Shown piece after piece: positions 15,096-23,265 of a stretch of 64,000 bases of DNA (positions are counted from its first letter, which is position 1; every line of letters starts with the position of its first letter). The position numbers and the translations under genes are program-made. Source of the DNA: Verrucomicrobiota bacterium. GTDB lineage: Bacteria > Verrucomicrobiota > Verrucomicrobiia > Opitutales > Opitutaceae. The DNA is taken from NCBI GenBank assembly GCA_025361935.1, contig JANYJB010000068.1, forward strand, positions 1-64,000. Direction: 5' to 3'. A model generated the notes under the pieces. It saw only the letters and a list, made by a program, of their open reading frames with translations. It did not search any database and was not told the DNA's origin.

Positions 15096-16133
15096 ATGCC
15101 AAAACCCAAGCCAGTTCGCCGCCCCCGGTCCCGCTCCGCCCCCAAGCGTGATTTCCTGTCTTCGCGTCCGCCCCTCGCTCGGATGATCGCCATCCACAAC
15201 ACCCTTAAGGAAGAGGTATTCCCGAACGCCAACACCCTTTCCAAGCAACTCGAAGTTTCCCCGCGCACCATCCAGCGCGACATGGAGTTTATGCGCGACC
15301 AACTCGGCCTGCCCATCGACTACGACGAGTCCCGGTTCGGCTTTTACTACACGAGCGACGTGGAAGCCTTCCCGACCATCCACCTCAGCGAAGGTGAACT
15401 GCTGGCCCTTGCCTTCGCCAAGGAGGCATTGCAGGCCAACCAAGGGACACCCTACGCCGGCGCCCTCGCTACCGCCTTCAACAAACTTGCCACCTCGCTC
15501 TCGAACACCGTCAGCTTTTCGCCCGGCGAACTCGCCGGCTTGTTTTCCTTCCGCACCGCCGGTCGCGCTCCCGTGGACGAAGCCCTCTTCGTCCCTCTCG
15601 GCCAAGCCGTGCTCGAACAGCAGGCCGTCACCTTCGGTTACCGCAAATCTCCTAGCGAGCCTGCGGAGCACCGCCACGTCGAGCCCTACCACCTAGCCTC
15701 GATCAACGGCGTTTGGTATCTCGCCGCCATGGATCTTGATCGCGGGGCCATGCGCACCTTTGCGCTCAACCGCATGAGCGCGCTCACCCCGCTCAAACGC
15801 CATTTCAAACGCCCGGTGGATTTCTCCCCCGACGCCTATTTCGGCGACAGCTTCGGCCCCTTCCGTGGAGACGACGAAGCCATGACCGTGCGCATCGCTT
15901 TTAAGCGCTACGCGGCCGGCATCGTCCGCGAAAGGCTCTGGCACCGGTCGCAGGTCATCGAAGAAAAACTCGACGGCGCCCTGGAACTCCAACTTCACGT
16001 CAGAGACAGCTACGAAACCCTCCGCTGGGTGCTCGGGTGGGGTGACCAAGCGCAACTCCTCTCGCCTCCGCATCTCGTCGAAGAAATGCGAGCCATGGTC
16101 GCCGAGATTCAATCTGCCTACGACCCGGCCTAA
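15096..16133 (+). CDS. WYL-domain transcriptional regulator
   Basis: An N-terminal winged HTH (SKQLEVSPRTIQRDMEFMRD) is followed by a WYL domain with NGVWYLAAMDLDRGAMRTFALNR, and a C-terminal WCX-like region. WYL proteins bind nucleic-acid or nucleotide ligands and often control defence operons (for example BrxR/CapW). I prefer the ATG at 15096 (MPKPKPVRR); the track start at 15024 would put the operator inside the gene. It is divergent from the intact exonuclease and followed by two eroded exonuclease paralogues under the same operator-like sequence, so it is probably the regulator of the cluster. Confidence 0.85.
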   Translation: MPKPKPVRRPRSRSAPKRDFLSSRPPLARMIAIHNTLKEEVFPNANTLSKQLEVSPRTIQRDMEFMRDQLGLPIDYDESRFGFYYTSDVEAFPTIHLSEGELLALAFAKEALQANQGTPYAGALATAFNKLATSLSNTVSFSPGELAGLFSFRTAGRAPVDEALFVPLGQAVLEQQAVTFGYRKSPSEPAEHRHVEPYHLASINGVWYLAAMDLDRGAMRTFALNRMSALTPLKRHFKRPVDFSPDAYFGDSFGPFRGDDEAMTVRIAFKRYAAGIVRERLWHRSQVIEEKLDGALELQLHVRDSYETLRWVLGWGDQAQLLSPPHLVEEMRAMVAEIQSAYDPA

Positions 16134-16205
16134 AAGGGTAGGACGTGACCCGTTTACCCCGATACTTTGGGGCAGGGCGCCAACAACACGCGCACATTTC
16201 CCAAA

Positions 16206-16230
16206 GGGGTCGTCAACGCATGTCAGCCCC
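16206..16230. promoter_or_regulatory. WYL-locus operator, copy 2
   Basis: GGGGTCGTCAACGCATGTCA then GCCCC, 20 bp upstream of the ATG at 16251. Copy 3 at 19199 differs at a single base over this stretch, and the following segment up to the start codon is also conserved (CGTTATTGTGGGCGG here, CGCTATCGTGGGCGG there). Confidence 0.7.
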
Positions 16231-16250
16231 CGCCCGTTATTGTGGGCGGA

Positions 16251-16910
16251 ATGACATCCCGAGCCACCCCGTCCGCTAAAGTGGCGTCCGTGCAAACGTC
16301 GCTTCCCAACCTCGTCGTCTTCTATCTTGAAACCACCGGGTTTACGCCGGACCGGCACGAAATCATCCAGATCGCCGCGGTGCGACTCGCCACCGACGGC
16401 TCCATCGTCGACACGTTTTTCACCTGCGTCCGCCCGCGCTTCCCCGTGCCGCGGCACGTCACGGTGCTGACCGGCATCCGCAACGCCGATGTGGCCGGCG
16501 CGCCTGCCGCCCCCGAGGCCCTGCGCGCCTTCGCGCGTTTCTTCGAGGACGCAGGGGTGGGCGGCACGGCGCCGATTCTCGTGGCTCACAACGGTCACCG
16601 CTTCGGCCTGCGTTTCATCGCCGACGCCTGCGCCCTCCACTCGCTGCCTCTGCGCCCCGTGCGCTTCATCGACAGTATCTGGCTCGCCCGCACCCTCTGG
16701 CCCGCCGATTCTCTGCACAACCTCGACACGGTCGCCGAACGCCTCGGCATCGACGTGAACGCACCACGCTATCGTCATCACGACGCCCGCTCCGGTGTCC
16801 AGATCTTGGCAACCGCAGTGCACCGCATGGTTCAGCATCTTTTACCAGTTGCCCCTGTTAAACAGCTCCAAGCCGAAGCCCGTGAACATGATTTCATCGC
16901 AACCGCATAA
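16251..16910 (+). CDS. DnaQ-fold protein with lost catalytic residues (paralogue 2)
   Basis: Aligns with the exonuclease at 14446-15015 along its length but reads FYLETTG (first Asp replaced by Tyr), HNGHRFGLRF (second-motif Asp replaced by Gly), and RHHDARSGVQIL (last Asp replaced by Gly). Three of four metal ligands are gone, so exonuclease activity is unlikely, while the fold and the HEIIQIAAVR core remain intact. No stops or frameshifts are present, which suggests selection for a non-catalytic role such as DNA-end binding. The start at 16251 (MTSRATPSAK) lies just behind operator copy 2. Length is 219 aa. Confidence 0.8.
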   Translation: MTSRATPSAKVASVQTSLPNLVVFYLETTGFTPDRHEIIQIAAVRLATDGSIVDTFFTCVRPRFPVPRHVTVLTGIRNADVAGAPAAPEALRAFARFFEDAGVGGTAPILVAHNGHRFGLRFIADACALHSLPLRPVRFIDSIWLARTLWPADSLHNLDTVAERLGIDVNAPRYRHHDARSGVQILATAVHRMVQHLLPVAPVKQLQAEAREHDFIATA

Positions 16911-17598
16911 CCTGCCAAGCTTCGTCATCATCGACCTTCAAACCACCGGCGTTTCGCCGGACCGGCACGAGATCATTCAGATCGCCGCCGCGCGGATCAA
17001 TGCCGACGGTTCTGTCGGCGCCCATTTATCCACCTACGTCCGTCCCTGCAATTGCGTGCCGCTGCACATCACGACGCTGACCGGTATCCGAGACGCCGAC
17101 GTGGACGACGCGCCCACCGCTCCCGAGGCGCTGCGCACCCTTGCCCGCTTCGTCGAGGACTCCGCCGAAGTCGGGGCGGGCGATCCCATGATTGTCACCA
17201 TCAAGGGCCACATACCCTTCATCGCCGCCGCCTGCGCCCGCCACGCGCTCCCGGTGCGTCCAGTGCGCTTCATCGACCCTCTCTGTTTTTTCCACGACTT
17301 CTTTTATATGTTTTCATTTCAATTAACGATCTTCCCCGACGAAGCAGACCAGACCGATATATTCGACCCGACCGACATGGGTATCTCGACGGTCATGGCC
17401 AACCCGGCCGACGTGGTGTCCGCGATCAAAGAATGGCTCGGCATCGACGCCTCAGGCCGACCCCATCCCCGCCATGACGGAGCCGACATCCGCGTGCGCC
17501 TGTTCACTAGAATGGTGCGGCATGCTACTGAGTTTTTGTGGGATGCGAAAGATCTCCAAGCCAAAGCCTGCGAGCATGATTTCATCGCGACCACATAA
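16888..17598 (+). CDS. DnaQ-fold protein with lost catalytic residues (paralogue 3)
   Basis: Starts MISSQPHNLPSFVIIDLQTTG: the first Asp is kept but Glu is replaced by Gln; the HNGxRFD motif is replaced by TIKGHIPF; a PRHDGADIRV segment remains near the end. A Phe-rich insertion (FFHDFFYMFSFQLTIF) interrupts the middle. The ATG lies 23 bp inside the end of paralogue 2, and the junction repeats the C-terminal EHDFIAT coding sequence, the mark of tandem duplication. It is catalytically dead by inspection; the role is unknown. 236 aa. Confidence 0.75.
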   Translation: MISSQPHNLPSFVIIDLQTTGVSPDRHEIIQIAAARINADGSVGAHLSTYVRPCNCVPLHITTLTGIRDADVDDAPTAPEALRTLARFVEDSAEVGAGDPMIVTIKGHIPFIAAACARHALPVRPVRFIDPLCFFHDFFYMFSFQLTIFPDEADQTDIFDPTDMGISTVMANPADVVSAIKEWLGIDASGRPHPRHDGADIRVRLFTRMVRHATEFLWDAKDLQAKACEHDFIATT

Positions 17599-17761
17599 CC
17601 CCTCCCTCACGCGACAAACAGCTCGAACAATCCACCCTCGGGAGTTGGCGCTCGACGATGCCCCGTTCTTTACTGAGATCGAAATGGCTCTAATCCTTTT
17701 GCATGGAGGAATCCTGAGTGACAGTGGCTCTCTGATAATAATACGTTCCCATGCCGGATAA
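17576..17761 (+). pseudogene. Remnant of a fourth DnaQ-like tandem unit
   Basis: The junction ATGATTTCATCGC that starts paralogue 3 recurs at 17576 at the end of paralogue 3, opening a 61-codon frame (MISSRPHNPSLTRQ...) that soon loses similarity. This points to a third duplication event that left only the start. The rest of 17599-17824 holds nothing recognisable. Confidence 0.45.
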
Positions 17762-17824
17762 ACCTTCGGTTCCGTAGCCAGCAAACTTAACCTGTTCCTT
17801 GTCGGCACACATATCGAAATAGCC

Positions 17825-19123
17825 ATGCCCCACTCCTACACCGAAGACCAACTCAAGGAGCACGCCGCCATTGGGTTGTTCGCGGAGCTTTTGACTGCGG
17901 TAAAACCAGCGTTGGCGGCCGCCGACAACGAATGGCGAGATGTCGCGGTTAAGAAAGCGCCCGGCTTTCGCGCACTGTCTCTGCTCGGTCCTGATGAAAA
18001 TGGTTTGTCAGACATCATCGCCGAGCTGCTTGACCCGAGTGCAACGCATGGGCAGGGCGAGACTTTCCTTAACCTTTTTGCATCGCGCTGCGGCGCGGTC
18101 GGCAAGCACCCGAAAGACCGTGTGACCATTCATCGTGAGTCATGCACCATCTTCATCGCAAACCAACGGCGGCGGATGGATATCTTGATTGACGGCAGGA
18201 AGTGGGGAATCGGCATTGAAAACAAGCCGTGGGCGGGCGAGCAGAAAGACCAGTTGCAGGATTACGCTAATGATTTGGAAATGCGCTTTGGCGAAAACTT
18301 CCTGCTCATTCGTCTCATCGGGTGGGATGTAGGTGCCACGAGCATGGATTCAAAACGGCAGGCGCAGCTCTCGGCACAGGGCAAATTCGCATCGTGGACG
18401 TATGCCCAACTACGCGACTGGGTGGACGAATGCCAGAAACACTGCCAAGCCCCGCGGGTCACCGCTTTCCTCGATGAATTATCCCTCTACTTCACAGCGG
18501 AATTTTTAACCGCCACTAACCTTCGCGCAGATATGGAACGAAAACACTTACTCCCGGCGCTGGAATCCATTCTGAAGAAAGACCCCGGCCTGCTCCAATC
18601 CGCCGCCGCCATTGCCGAGGTTTTCCCGAAGCTGCGACAGGAGTTCGTCAATCGGCTTTTCAAAGAAGTTGCGGAGGATGTTAAGAATGACCTTGGCCAA
18701 GCGGCAGATTGGCATGTGCATGGGATCGACGGTAATAACTTTGTGGAAACAGATAATGCTGCATTTGCGTTCTCACACCAGGATTGGCGTGAATTGTATT
18801 GGGTCCAGTTGGAGTCGCAGCCAAAAGTAGGCCGCGTCGTCCTCGGTATTTGGCATCACGATGGAATCAAGCGAGATACAAACGTTCATAGAGTTTTAAA
18901 GCAATTCGGTTGGGGAACGATTCCTGGCGGATCGAATTGGGATGCCCACGGGCCATTGCCCGAACCTTTCACGGATTGGACGACGAGCGCGGGTATTGCG
19001 GCAGTGGTTAATCAGCGTGCAGAACTCAAGAAATTGCTGACCGAGGAGTTCGTGAAACTTTGCAGCCATTTTAAGACCCCGCTGGCGAAGCTGGCGAAAG
19101 CTGCCGAGCTAAAACGTAGGTGA
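17825..19123 (+). CDS. PD-(D/E)XK nuclease superfamily protein (PDDEXK_20-like)
   Basis: The N-terminal third contains a LSDIIAELLDP helix, RRRMDILIDGRKWGIGIENK with the Asp and ExK of the nuclease core, and WAGEQKDQLQDYANDLE, the trp-Gln signature typical of this family. The C-terminal 250 residues are unassigned. 432 aa. Family members are common in defence islands, and DNA cleavage is likely. It lies just downstream of the eroded exonucleases and upstream of operator copy 3. Its ATG sits in AGCCATGCCCC without a strong Shine-Dalgarno sequence. Confidence 0.8.
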   Translation: MPHSYTEDQLKEHAAIGLFAELLTAVKPALAAADNEWRDVAVKKAPGFRALSLLGPDENGLSDIIAELLDPSATHGQGETFLNLFASRCGAVGKHPKDRVTIHRESCTIFIANQRRRMDILIDGRKWGIGIENKPWAGEQKDQLQDYANDLEMRFGENFLLIRLIGWDVGATSMDSKRQAQLSAQGKFASWTYAQLRDWVDECQKHCQAPRVTAFLDELSLYFTAEFLTATNLRADMERKHLLPALESILKKDPGLLQSAAAIAEVFPKLRQEFVNRLFKEVAEDVKNDLGQAADWHVHGIDGNNFVETDNAAFAFSHQDWRELYWVQLESQPKVGRVVLGIWHHDGIKRDTNVHRVLKQFGWGTIPGGSNWDAHGPLPEPFTDWTTSAGIAAVVNQRAELKKLLTEEFVKLCSHFKTPLAKLAKAAELKRR

Positions 19124-19198
19124 GCGGCCACTGATCCGAGGAGGTCAGCAACGGTCTTTCAGGCAAGGGTATGATCAGGGGACTCCAACTTTTCTGAA

Positions 19199-19223
19199 GG
19201 GGTCGTCAACGCATGTCGGCCCC
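19199..19223. promoter_or_regulatory. WYL-locus operator, copy 3
   Basis: GGGGTCGTCAACGCATGTCG then GCCCC, 20 bp upstream of the ATG at 19244, with the same downstream context as copy 2. It suggests the 19244-20991 genes belong to the same regulon as the DnaQ/WYL genes. Confidence 0.7.
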
Positions 19224-19243
19224 GGTCCGCTATCGTGGGCGGC

Positions 19244-19525
19244 ATGACATCTCCGGTAGCATCAACAGACGCCAAGCCCAGCGTCAAAATGTGGGAGTTC
19301 GCCGTGAAGAACATGCGGACCAACGAAACCGTTCATTTCCTCGGCCAAGGCGCGACCATGGGAGATGCCTGGAAAGACGGTTACGGCAACCTTGGCCCTA
19401 CCATCGCCAACAAACGACTCACTCTCGCCGTAACGCTGGCCGACGGTCTCCGCGTTCACCGCGACCAAGCCCGCTTCGAAGGCGACACGCCTTACGACCC
19501 GGCCAAGGAAAAGCCGCTGGCATGA
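19244..19525 (+). CDS. Unknown small protein, 93 aa, behind operator copy 3
   Basis: No family recognised. The 93-residue soluble protein (MTSPVASTDAKPSVKMWEF) shares its MTS start context with the 16251 gene because both follow the duplicated operator/leader. The body, NETVHFLGQGATMGDAWKDG, is not exonuclease-like. It opens a run of small genes that ends with the zinc-ribbon protein. Confidence 0.6.
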   Translation: MTSPVASTDAKPSVKMWEFAVKNMRTNETVHFLGQGATMGDAWKDGYGNLGPTIANKRLTLAVTLADGLRVHRDQARFEGDTPYDPAKEKPLA

Positions 19526-19580
19526 AATCCGGGTTCCGAAAACCATCGTCCCTTTCACCCTAACTCAAAAACAACACACC

Positions 19581-19895
19581 ATGGCGCACATCATCCTCCA
19601 AAACCCGCACTCCGGTATCATCAAGAAAGCACCCATCGGCTTCTCCTGCACCACGCTCTTCTTCGGCCCGCTCCCCGCGCTTTTTCGCAGCGATTTCAAA
19701 TGGTTCTTCATCCAGCTCCTCTGCGCCCTGCCATTTGGCGTAGGTTTCCCGCTCTTTGCGTTCATCTATAACAAAATTTACGTCAAAAAATGCCTCGAAG
19801 CCGGCTATAAGGTGAAGTCCGTCGAAGGCTCAACCATCGAAGTCTTGAACGCCAAGCTCGGGCTGGAGCTACCGATAATGCCGGGGAGGGCATGA
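19581..19895 (+). CDS. Small inner-membrane protein, 104 aa
   Basis: Begins MAHIILQNPHSGIIKKAPIGFSCTTLFFGPLPALFRSDFKW, a pattern I associate with small membrane proteins that have KNPxTGxIKxxPxGFSWTxLFFGxxPALFRGD motifs. Two hydrophobic segments lie at about residues 22-36 and 42-64. Function unknown. Its stop overlaps the next ATG, so the two membrane proteins are coupled. Confidence 0.7.
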   Translation: MAHIILQNPHSGIIKKAPIGFSCTTLFFGPLPALFRSDFKWFFIQLLCALPFGVGFPLFAFIYNKIYVKKCLEAGYKVKSVEGSTIEVLNAKLGLELPIMPGRA

Positions 19896-20446
19896 TCTAC
19901 GGGTCCAGAATCCATCCCCCCATGCACCCCTACCTTCTTGGCATCCTGTTAATCGTGCCGTGGACCATCCTCGCTATCATCGGTGTGCAACGTGGCCTTC
20001 AGAACAAAGTGAGAGTATATAACAGTCGCTTCGACGTCTGCGTGACGGTGACCCTCTGCCTTCTCTTGATGGCAGATGTCTGTCCCGACGGGCTTTCTCC
20101 CGCAGGCTTGATATGGAACAAAGCGGCAACGCTTCTCGTAGCCCTGCCTTGGTTGTGGGCAGCCAAACGAGCCAATCGGCGGTGGCGGGATTTCTGCTTG
20201 GCCGTTCCCGCCAAATTTTCACTGACGCTGGCGGTAGGCATGTCCGGTGCCATTACCTTCTTGTGCATCCTGAAAGCAATGTCGCCAAAGACAGAACTCG
20301 AAACGGCGCTCGTGAGCGGAATAATGACCGCGGTCGGTGCTTGGGTGAGTTTTCGCATCTACAAAATCTTTTTCAAACTTCTGCTTAGCACTGCTAGTCT
20401 CCCCGCCGTTGGTGCGACCTGTCAGAATACAGATGCCAATGCATAA
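19892..20446 (+). CDS. Polytopic membrane protein, 184 aa
   Basis: No family recognised. There are about four hydrophobic segments: YLLGILLIVPWTILAIIGV, VCVTVTLCLLLMADVC, AATLLVALPWLWAA, and LTLAVGMSGAITFLCIL. Coupled by ATGA to the 104-aa membrane gene and overlapping the next one. In a defence island such proteins can be membrane effectors, but nothing here shows that. Confidence 0.6.
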   Translation: MIYGSRIHPPMHPYLLGILLIVPWTILAIIGVQRGLQNKVRVYNSRFDVCVTVTLCLLLMADVCPDGLSPAGLIWNKAATLLVALPWLWAAKRANRRWRDFCLAVPAKFSLTLAVGMSGAITFLCILKAMSPKTELETALVSGIMTAVGAWVSFRIYKIFFKLLLSTASLPAVGATCQNTDANA

Positions 20447-20708
20447 GCCATATTTCGCCACCCAGAATAAAAACCGCGATTCCGCACACATTCTAGGACC
20501 TGATCGCAAGGCTCGCACCAAGCTCTGGCTCTACCTCGCAGGCATGATAGTATGCCCGGTGTTGTGCATTTTATGGATTACGTTCGATGCCTCATTTAAC
20601 TTCCACATCGACCCGCGAAGAACGCCGGTTGATGTTCTTTCGGTCATAGCCTGCAGCTTTGTTATTTATCGAGGGCATCTGTTCATTTCGGAAGCCCGCT
20701 TTAAGTAA
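20439..20708 (+). CDS. Small membrane protein, 89 aa
   Basis: The ATG at 20439 overlaps the previous stop (ATGCATAA). The hydrophobic segments LWLYLAGMIVCPVLCILWI and VLSVIACSFVIY indicate two membrane spans. No family recognised. The track start at 20409 adds residues that overlap the upstream gene further. Confidence 0.55.
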   Translation: MHKPYFATQNKNRDSAHILGPDRKARTKLWLYLAGMIVCPVLCILWITFDASFNFHIDPRRTPVDVLSVIACSFVIYRGHLFISEARFK

Positions 20709-20739
20709 AACCCCGTCAACCGAAACAACTCCCGCCCCC

Positions 20740-20991
20740 ATGAGTAATTATTACTGCAAGCACTGTGGCACCAAATACTCGAGCATCAGCAGTCTCACGG
20801 CTGGCTCGTGCTTTCGTCACCCCGCCGGCTCCAATAAAGGCAAACACGCATTGTATGAAGGCGCGGAGAAATCCCGCTACGAATGCAAATTCTGCGGGAC
20901 TGGTTATTCGAGTCTTTCGAGTCTCACCGCAGGTTCTTGTTACCGGCATCCAATCGGCTCCAACAAGGGCAGGCACGAAGCCGCCCTCTGA
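20740..20991 (+). CDS. Tandem zinc-ribbon-like small protein, 83 aa
   Basis: Two near-identical units, YYCKHCGTKYSSISSLTAGS and YECKFCGTGYSSLSSLTAGS, each followed by C(F/Y)RHP(A/I)GSNKG(K/R)H. Each unit has CxxC plus a later Cys and two His residues, a zinc-binding finger-like arrangement. The ATG is at 20740. It probably binds zinc and perhaps nucleic acid. It is the last gene of the operator-3 run. Confidence 0.7.
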   Translation: MSNYYCKHCGTKYSSISSLTAGSCFRHPAGSNKGKHALYEGAEKSRYECKFCGTGYSSLSSLTAGSCYRHPIGSNKGRHEAAL

Positions 20992-21146
20992 CTCCGCTCC
21001 CTAGGTAATCCGTTTCGCCCATCTCACCGATTACGAGGCGTCCACTCGTATTTATCTGATGCCAATAGGTTTATCTCGCCCGTCAGGCAGAATAACTCTG
21101 CTTTGTTCTTCAACCCGTTGGCTGACTCGTTACGTTCTCCAGACCG

Positions 21147-21431
21147 ATGGCGCTTAAAAAGTCCGAACGCTACTCCTTCCTTTGGCAAAGTTGCAACGAG
21201 CTGCGCGGGGGCATGGATGATGGACAGAACCTTCAATACCTCGTTGCAGGCCTCGCTTCGGATATTGGGCGCGGGTGGCCCCGGCGGCCTGTGGGTGCTG
21301 GCTCCCGCCCGCTGCCGACCGTGAATGGCGTGCCGATACCTCTGACCAATCAGAACCAGCATACGAGGCTAACCATCCACTGGCTGCGCAACGAACATCG
21401 GGCGGCACCGACTCCGGCCCAACGCTATTAA
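21147..21431 (+). pseudogene. hsdM 5' remnant (type I methylase scar)
   Basis: The frame starts MALKKSERYSFLWQSCNELR then GGMDDGQNLQYL, matching the conserved N-terminus of type I restriction methylase HsdM (MALKKSELYSSLWxSCDELRGGMD). After about 32 residues the similarity ends and an unrelated Arg/Pro-rich reading follows to a stop at 21431. The rest of hsdM, hsdS and hsdR is absent. It marks a former type I system replaced by, or deleted next to, the DUF262 pair that starts 20 bp later. 20992-21146 holds nothing else. Confidence 0.8.
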
Positions 21432-21450
21432 ACCGCCCCCACTCCTCTTC

Positions 21451-23265
21451 ATGTCCACTCCAACTCAAATACAAGGCGGCACTATCGCACTCAGGTCTGT
21501 CCGCGAACTCCTCAGCGAGAACGGAAAACCTGCGCGATATTGGATTCCGTCCTACCAGCGTGGCTATCGCTGGACCCGCGTCCAAGTTGCCCAGTTACTG
21601 GACGACATCTGGGACTTCATCGAGGCGCCTGGCGCGCAAGATCGATTCTACTGCTTGCAGCCGATCGTTGTCAAAAGGCACTCCGATGGAAGAATCGAGG
21701 TCGTGGATGGGCAGCAGAGACTAACCACGATTCACATCATCCTTCTTTGTCTGAGGGATATCGCCAAGCTTCTCACCAAGACCTTTTTCGAGCTAAAGTT
21801 TGAGACCCGGAATGATCCCGCGCGTCCTTCGCTCGACTCGATCGACCTGTCGAAGGCGCTGGATAATCCCGACTATTTTCACGCCTGCGAGGCCTATGAG
21901 GCGGTCCAGGAGTGGTGCGGTTCGGGCAGTCACGATGAGTCTCATCAGCTGAAATTGATCCAGCACCTGCTTAACGCCGATACGGCCGGTCCGAACGTGC
22001 GCGTCATCTGGTTCGAGCTGGGACTGAATGACAACGTGGTGGATGCCTTTACCCGCCTAAACGTCGGCAAGATTCGCCTCACCGACGACGAGCTGATCCG
22101 AGCCCTTTTTCTCGGCAACGGCCACGGCGCAACCCCCGAGGAGGCGGCCATCAAGGCCCAGATAGCCTACGAATGGGACCTAATCGAGAAGGGCCTTCAA
22201 GCACCGGACTTCTGGGCCTTTCTCACCGAGGACAAGCGGGAACAAAACCGCATCGGCCACCTCTTCGAGTTGATGGCCCAGGCGGAGGACATCCCGGTCG
22301 AGGACCATCATGACGAGTATTGGGTCTTCCATGTTTTTAGCGATCGGCTCCGGAGAAGCACGCTCGAGAAAGAGTGGCTGCGCATAAAACAAGAGTTCAT
22401 GCGCTTCCAAGAGTGGTTCGAGGACGAGCGGCGCATCGCCTATCACATCATCGGCTTTCTCGTCACCCAGTCGGTCGAGATGTCCGAGATTCGCCGCCTC
22501 TCCGAGCAATGCACCAAGAGCGAATTCCACCGCCGCCTGCGTGACCGGGTCTATCAATGGCTTAATGGGAAAGAATGCGTCCCTGCCGAGGAAGAACTCC
22601 GCGCCGACATCGCCACCTATCTCGACGCCTTGGAATATGGGACCGACAAACAAAAGAAGCGCATCCGCGCCATCCTCCTCCTTTTCAACATCGCCTCTCT
22701 TATCGAGAACCGCCGCTCCAACCTGAAGTTCAACTTCACCGCATTCAAAGACCGAGATTGCGGCTGGGATTTGGAGCACATTCGCTCCCTCGCGTCCGAT
22801 AGAATCAACAACCGACCCGAATGGCTGGAGAGCTGCCATCGTTTTCTTATTGAGCAACCCGACCCGCATTGGAAGTCGCTGGCCGAGGAGGTCTCGGCCC
22901 AGATCGCTCTGGGAGACGACGCGTCCACGGATAAGTTCAAAAGCCTGCGGCTCTCCATCCTCAAGCAACTTGGCGAGGACTCCCAGCCCGAGGAGCGCAA
23001 CGACATCTCCAACCTGACGCTGCTCGATAGCGGCACCAATCGAGGCTACAAAAACGCACCCTTCGCGGTGAAGAGGCGGACCATCCTCGCGGTGGACAAA
23101 GCGGGCGTTTTTGTCCCTCTCTGCACCCGCAACGTCTTCCTCAAGGCCTACAGCGCGCACGTCGGCAGCGCCATCGTCTGGTCCGACCCAGACGCCGACG
23201 ACTACGAGAAAGCCATCGTCAACACCCTCGTCGGCTTCTTCCTCGGCAAGGAGGTCGAAACATGA
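21451..23265 (+). CDS. DUF262-DUF1524 (GmrSD-like) protein, 604 aa
   Basis: The N-terminal DUF262 domain has WIPSYQRGYRW and EVVDGQQRLTTI (residues about 30-95), the nucleotide-hydrolysing motif of ParB-fold GmrS proteins. The C-terminal part has WDLEHIRS and SNLTLLDSGTNRGYKNAPF, the His-Me/HNH pattern of DUF1524 (GmrD). So it is a single-chain type IV-like restriction nuclease, the group that attacks modified DNA. It overlaps the next DUF262 gene by ATGA, and the two probably act together. The target modification is unknown. Confidence 0.85.
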   Translation: MSTPTQIQGGTIALRSVRELLSENGKPARYWIPSYQRGYRWTRVQVAQLLDDIWDFIEAPGAQDRFYCLQPIVVKRHSDGRIEVVDGQQRLTTIHIILLCLRDIAKLLTKTFFELKFETRNDPARPSLDSIDLSKALDNPDYFHACEAYEAVQEWCGSGSHDESHQLKLIQHLLNADTAGPNVRVIWFELGLNDNVVDAFTRLNVGKIRLTDDELIRALFLGNGHGATPEEAAIKAQIAYEWDLIEKGLQAPDFWAFLTEDKREQNRIGHLFELMAQAEDIPVEDHHDEYWVFHVFSDRLRRSTLEKEWLRIKQEFMRFQEWFEDERRIAYHIIGFLVTQSVEMSEIRRLSEQCTKSEFHRRLRDRVYQWLNGKECVPAEEELRADIATYLDALEYGTDKQKKRIRAILLLFNIASLIENRRSNLKFNFTAFKDRDCGWDLEHIRSLASDRINNRPEWLESCHRFLIEQPDPHWKSLAEEVSAQIALGDDASTDKFKSLRLSILKQLGEDSQPEERNDISNLTLLDSGTNRGYKNAPFAVKRRTILAVDKAGVFVPLCTRNVFLKAYSAHVGSAIVWSDPDADDYEKAIVNTLVGFFLGKEVET

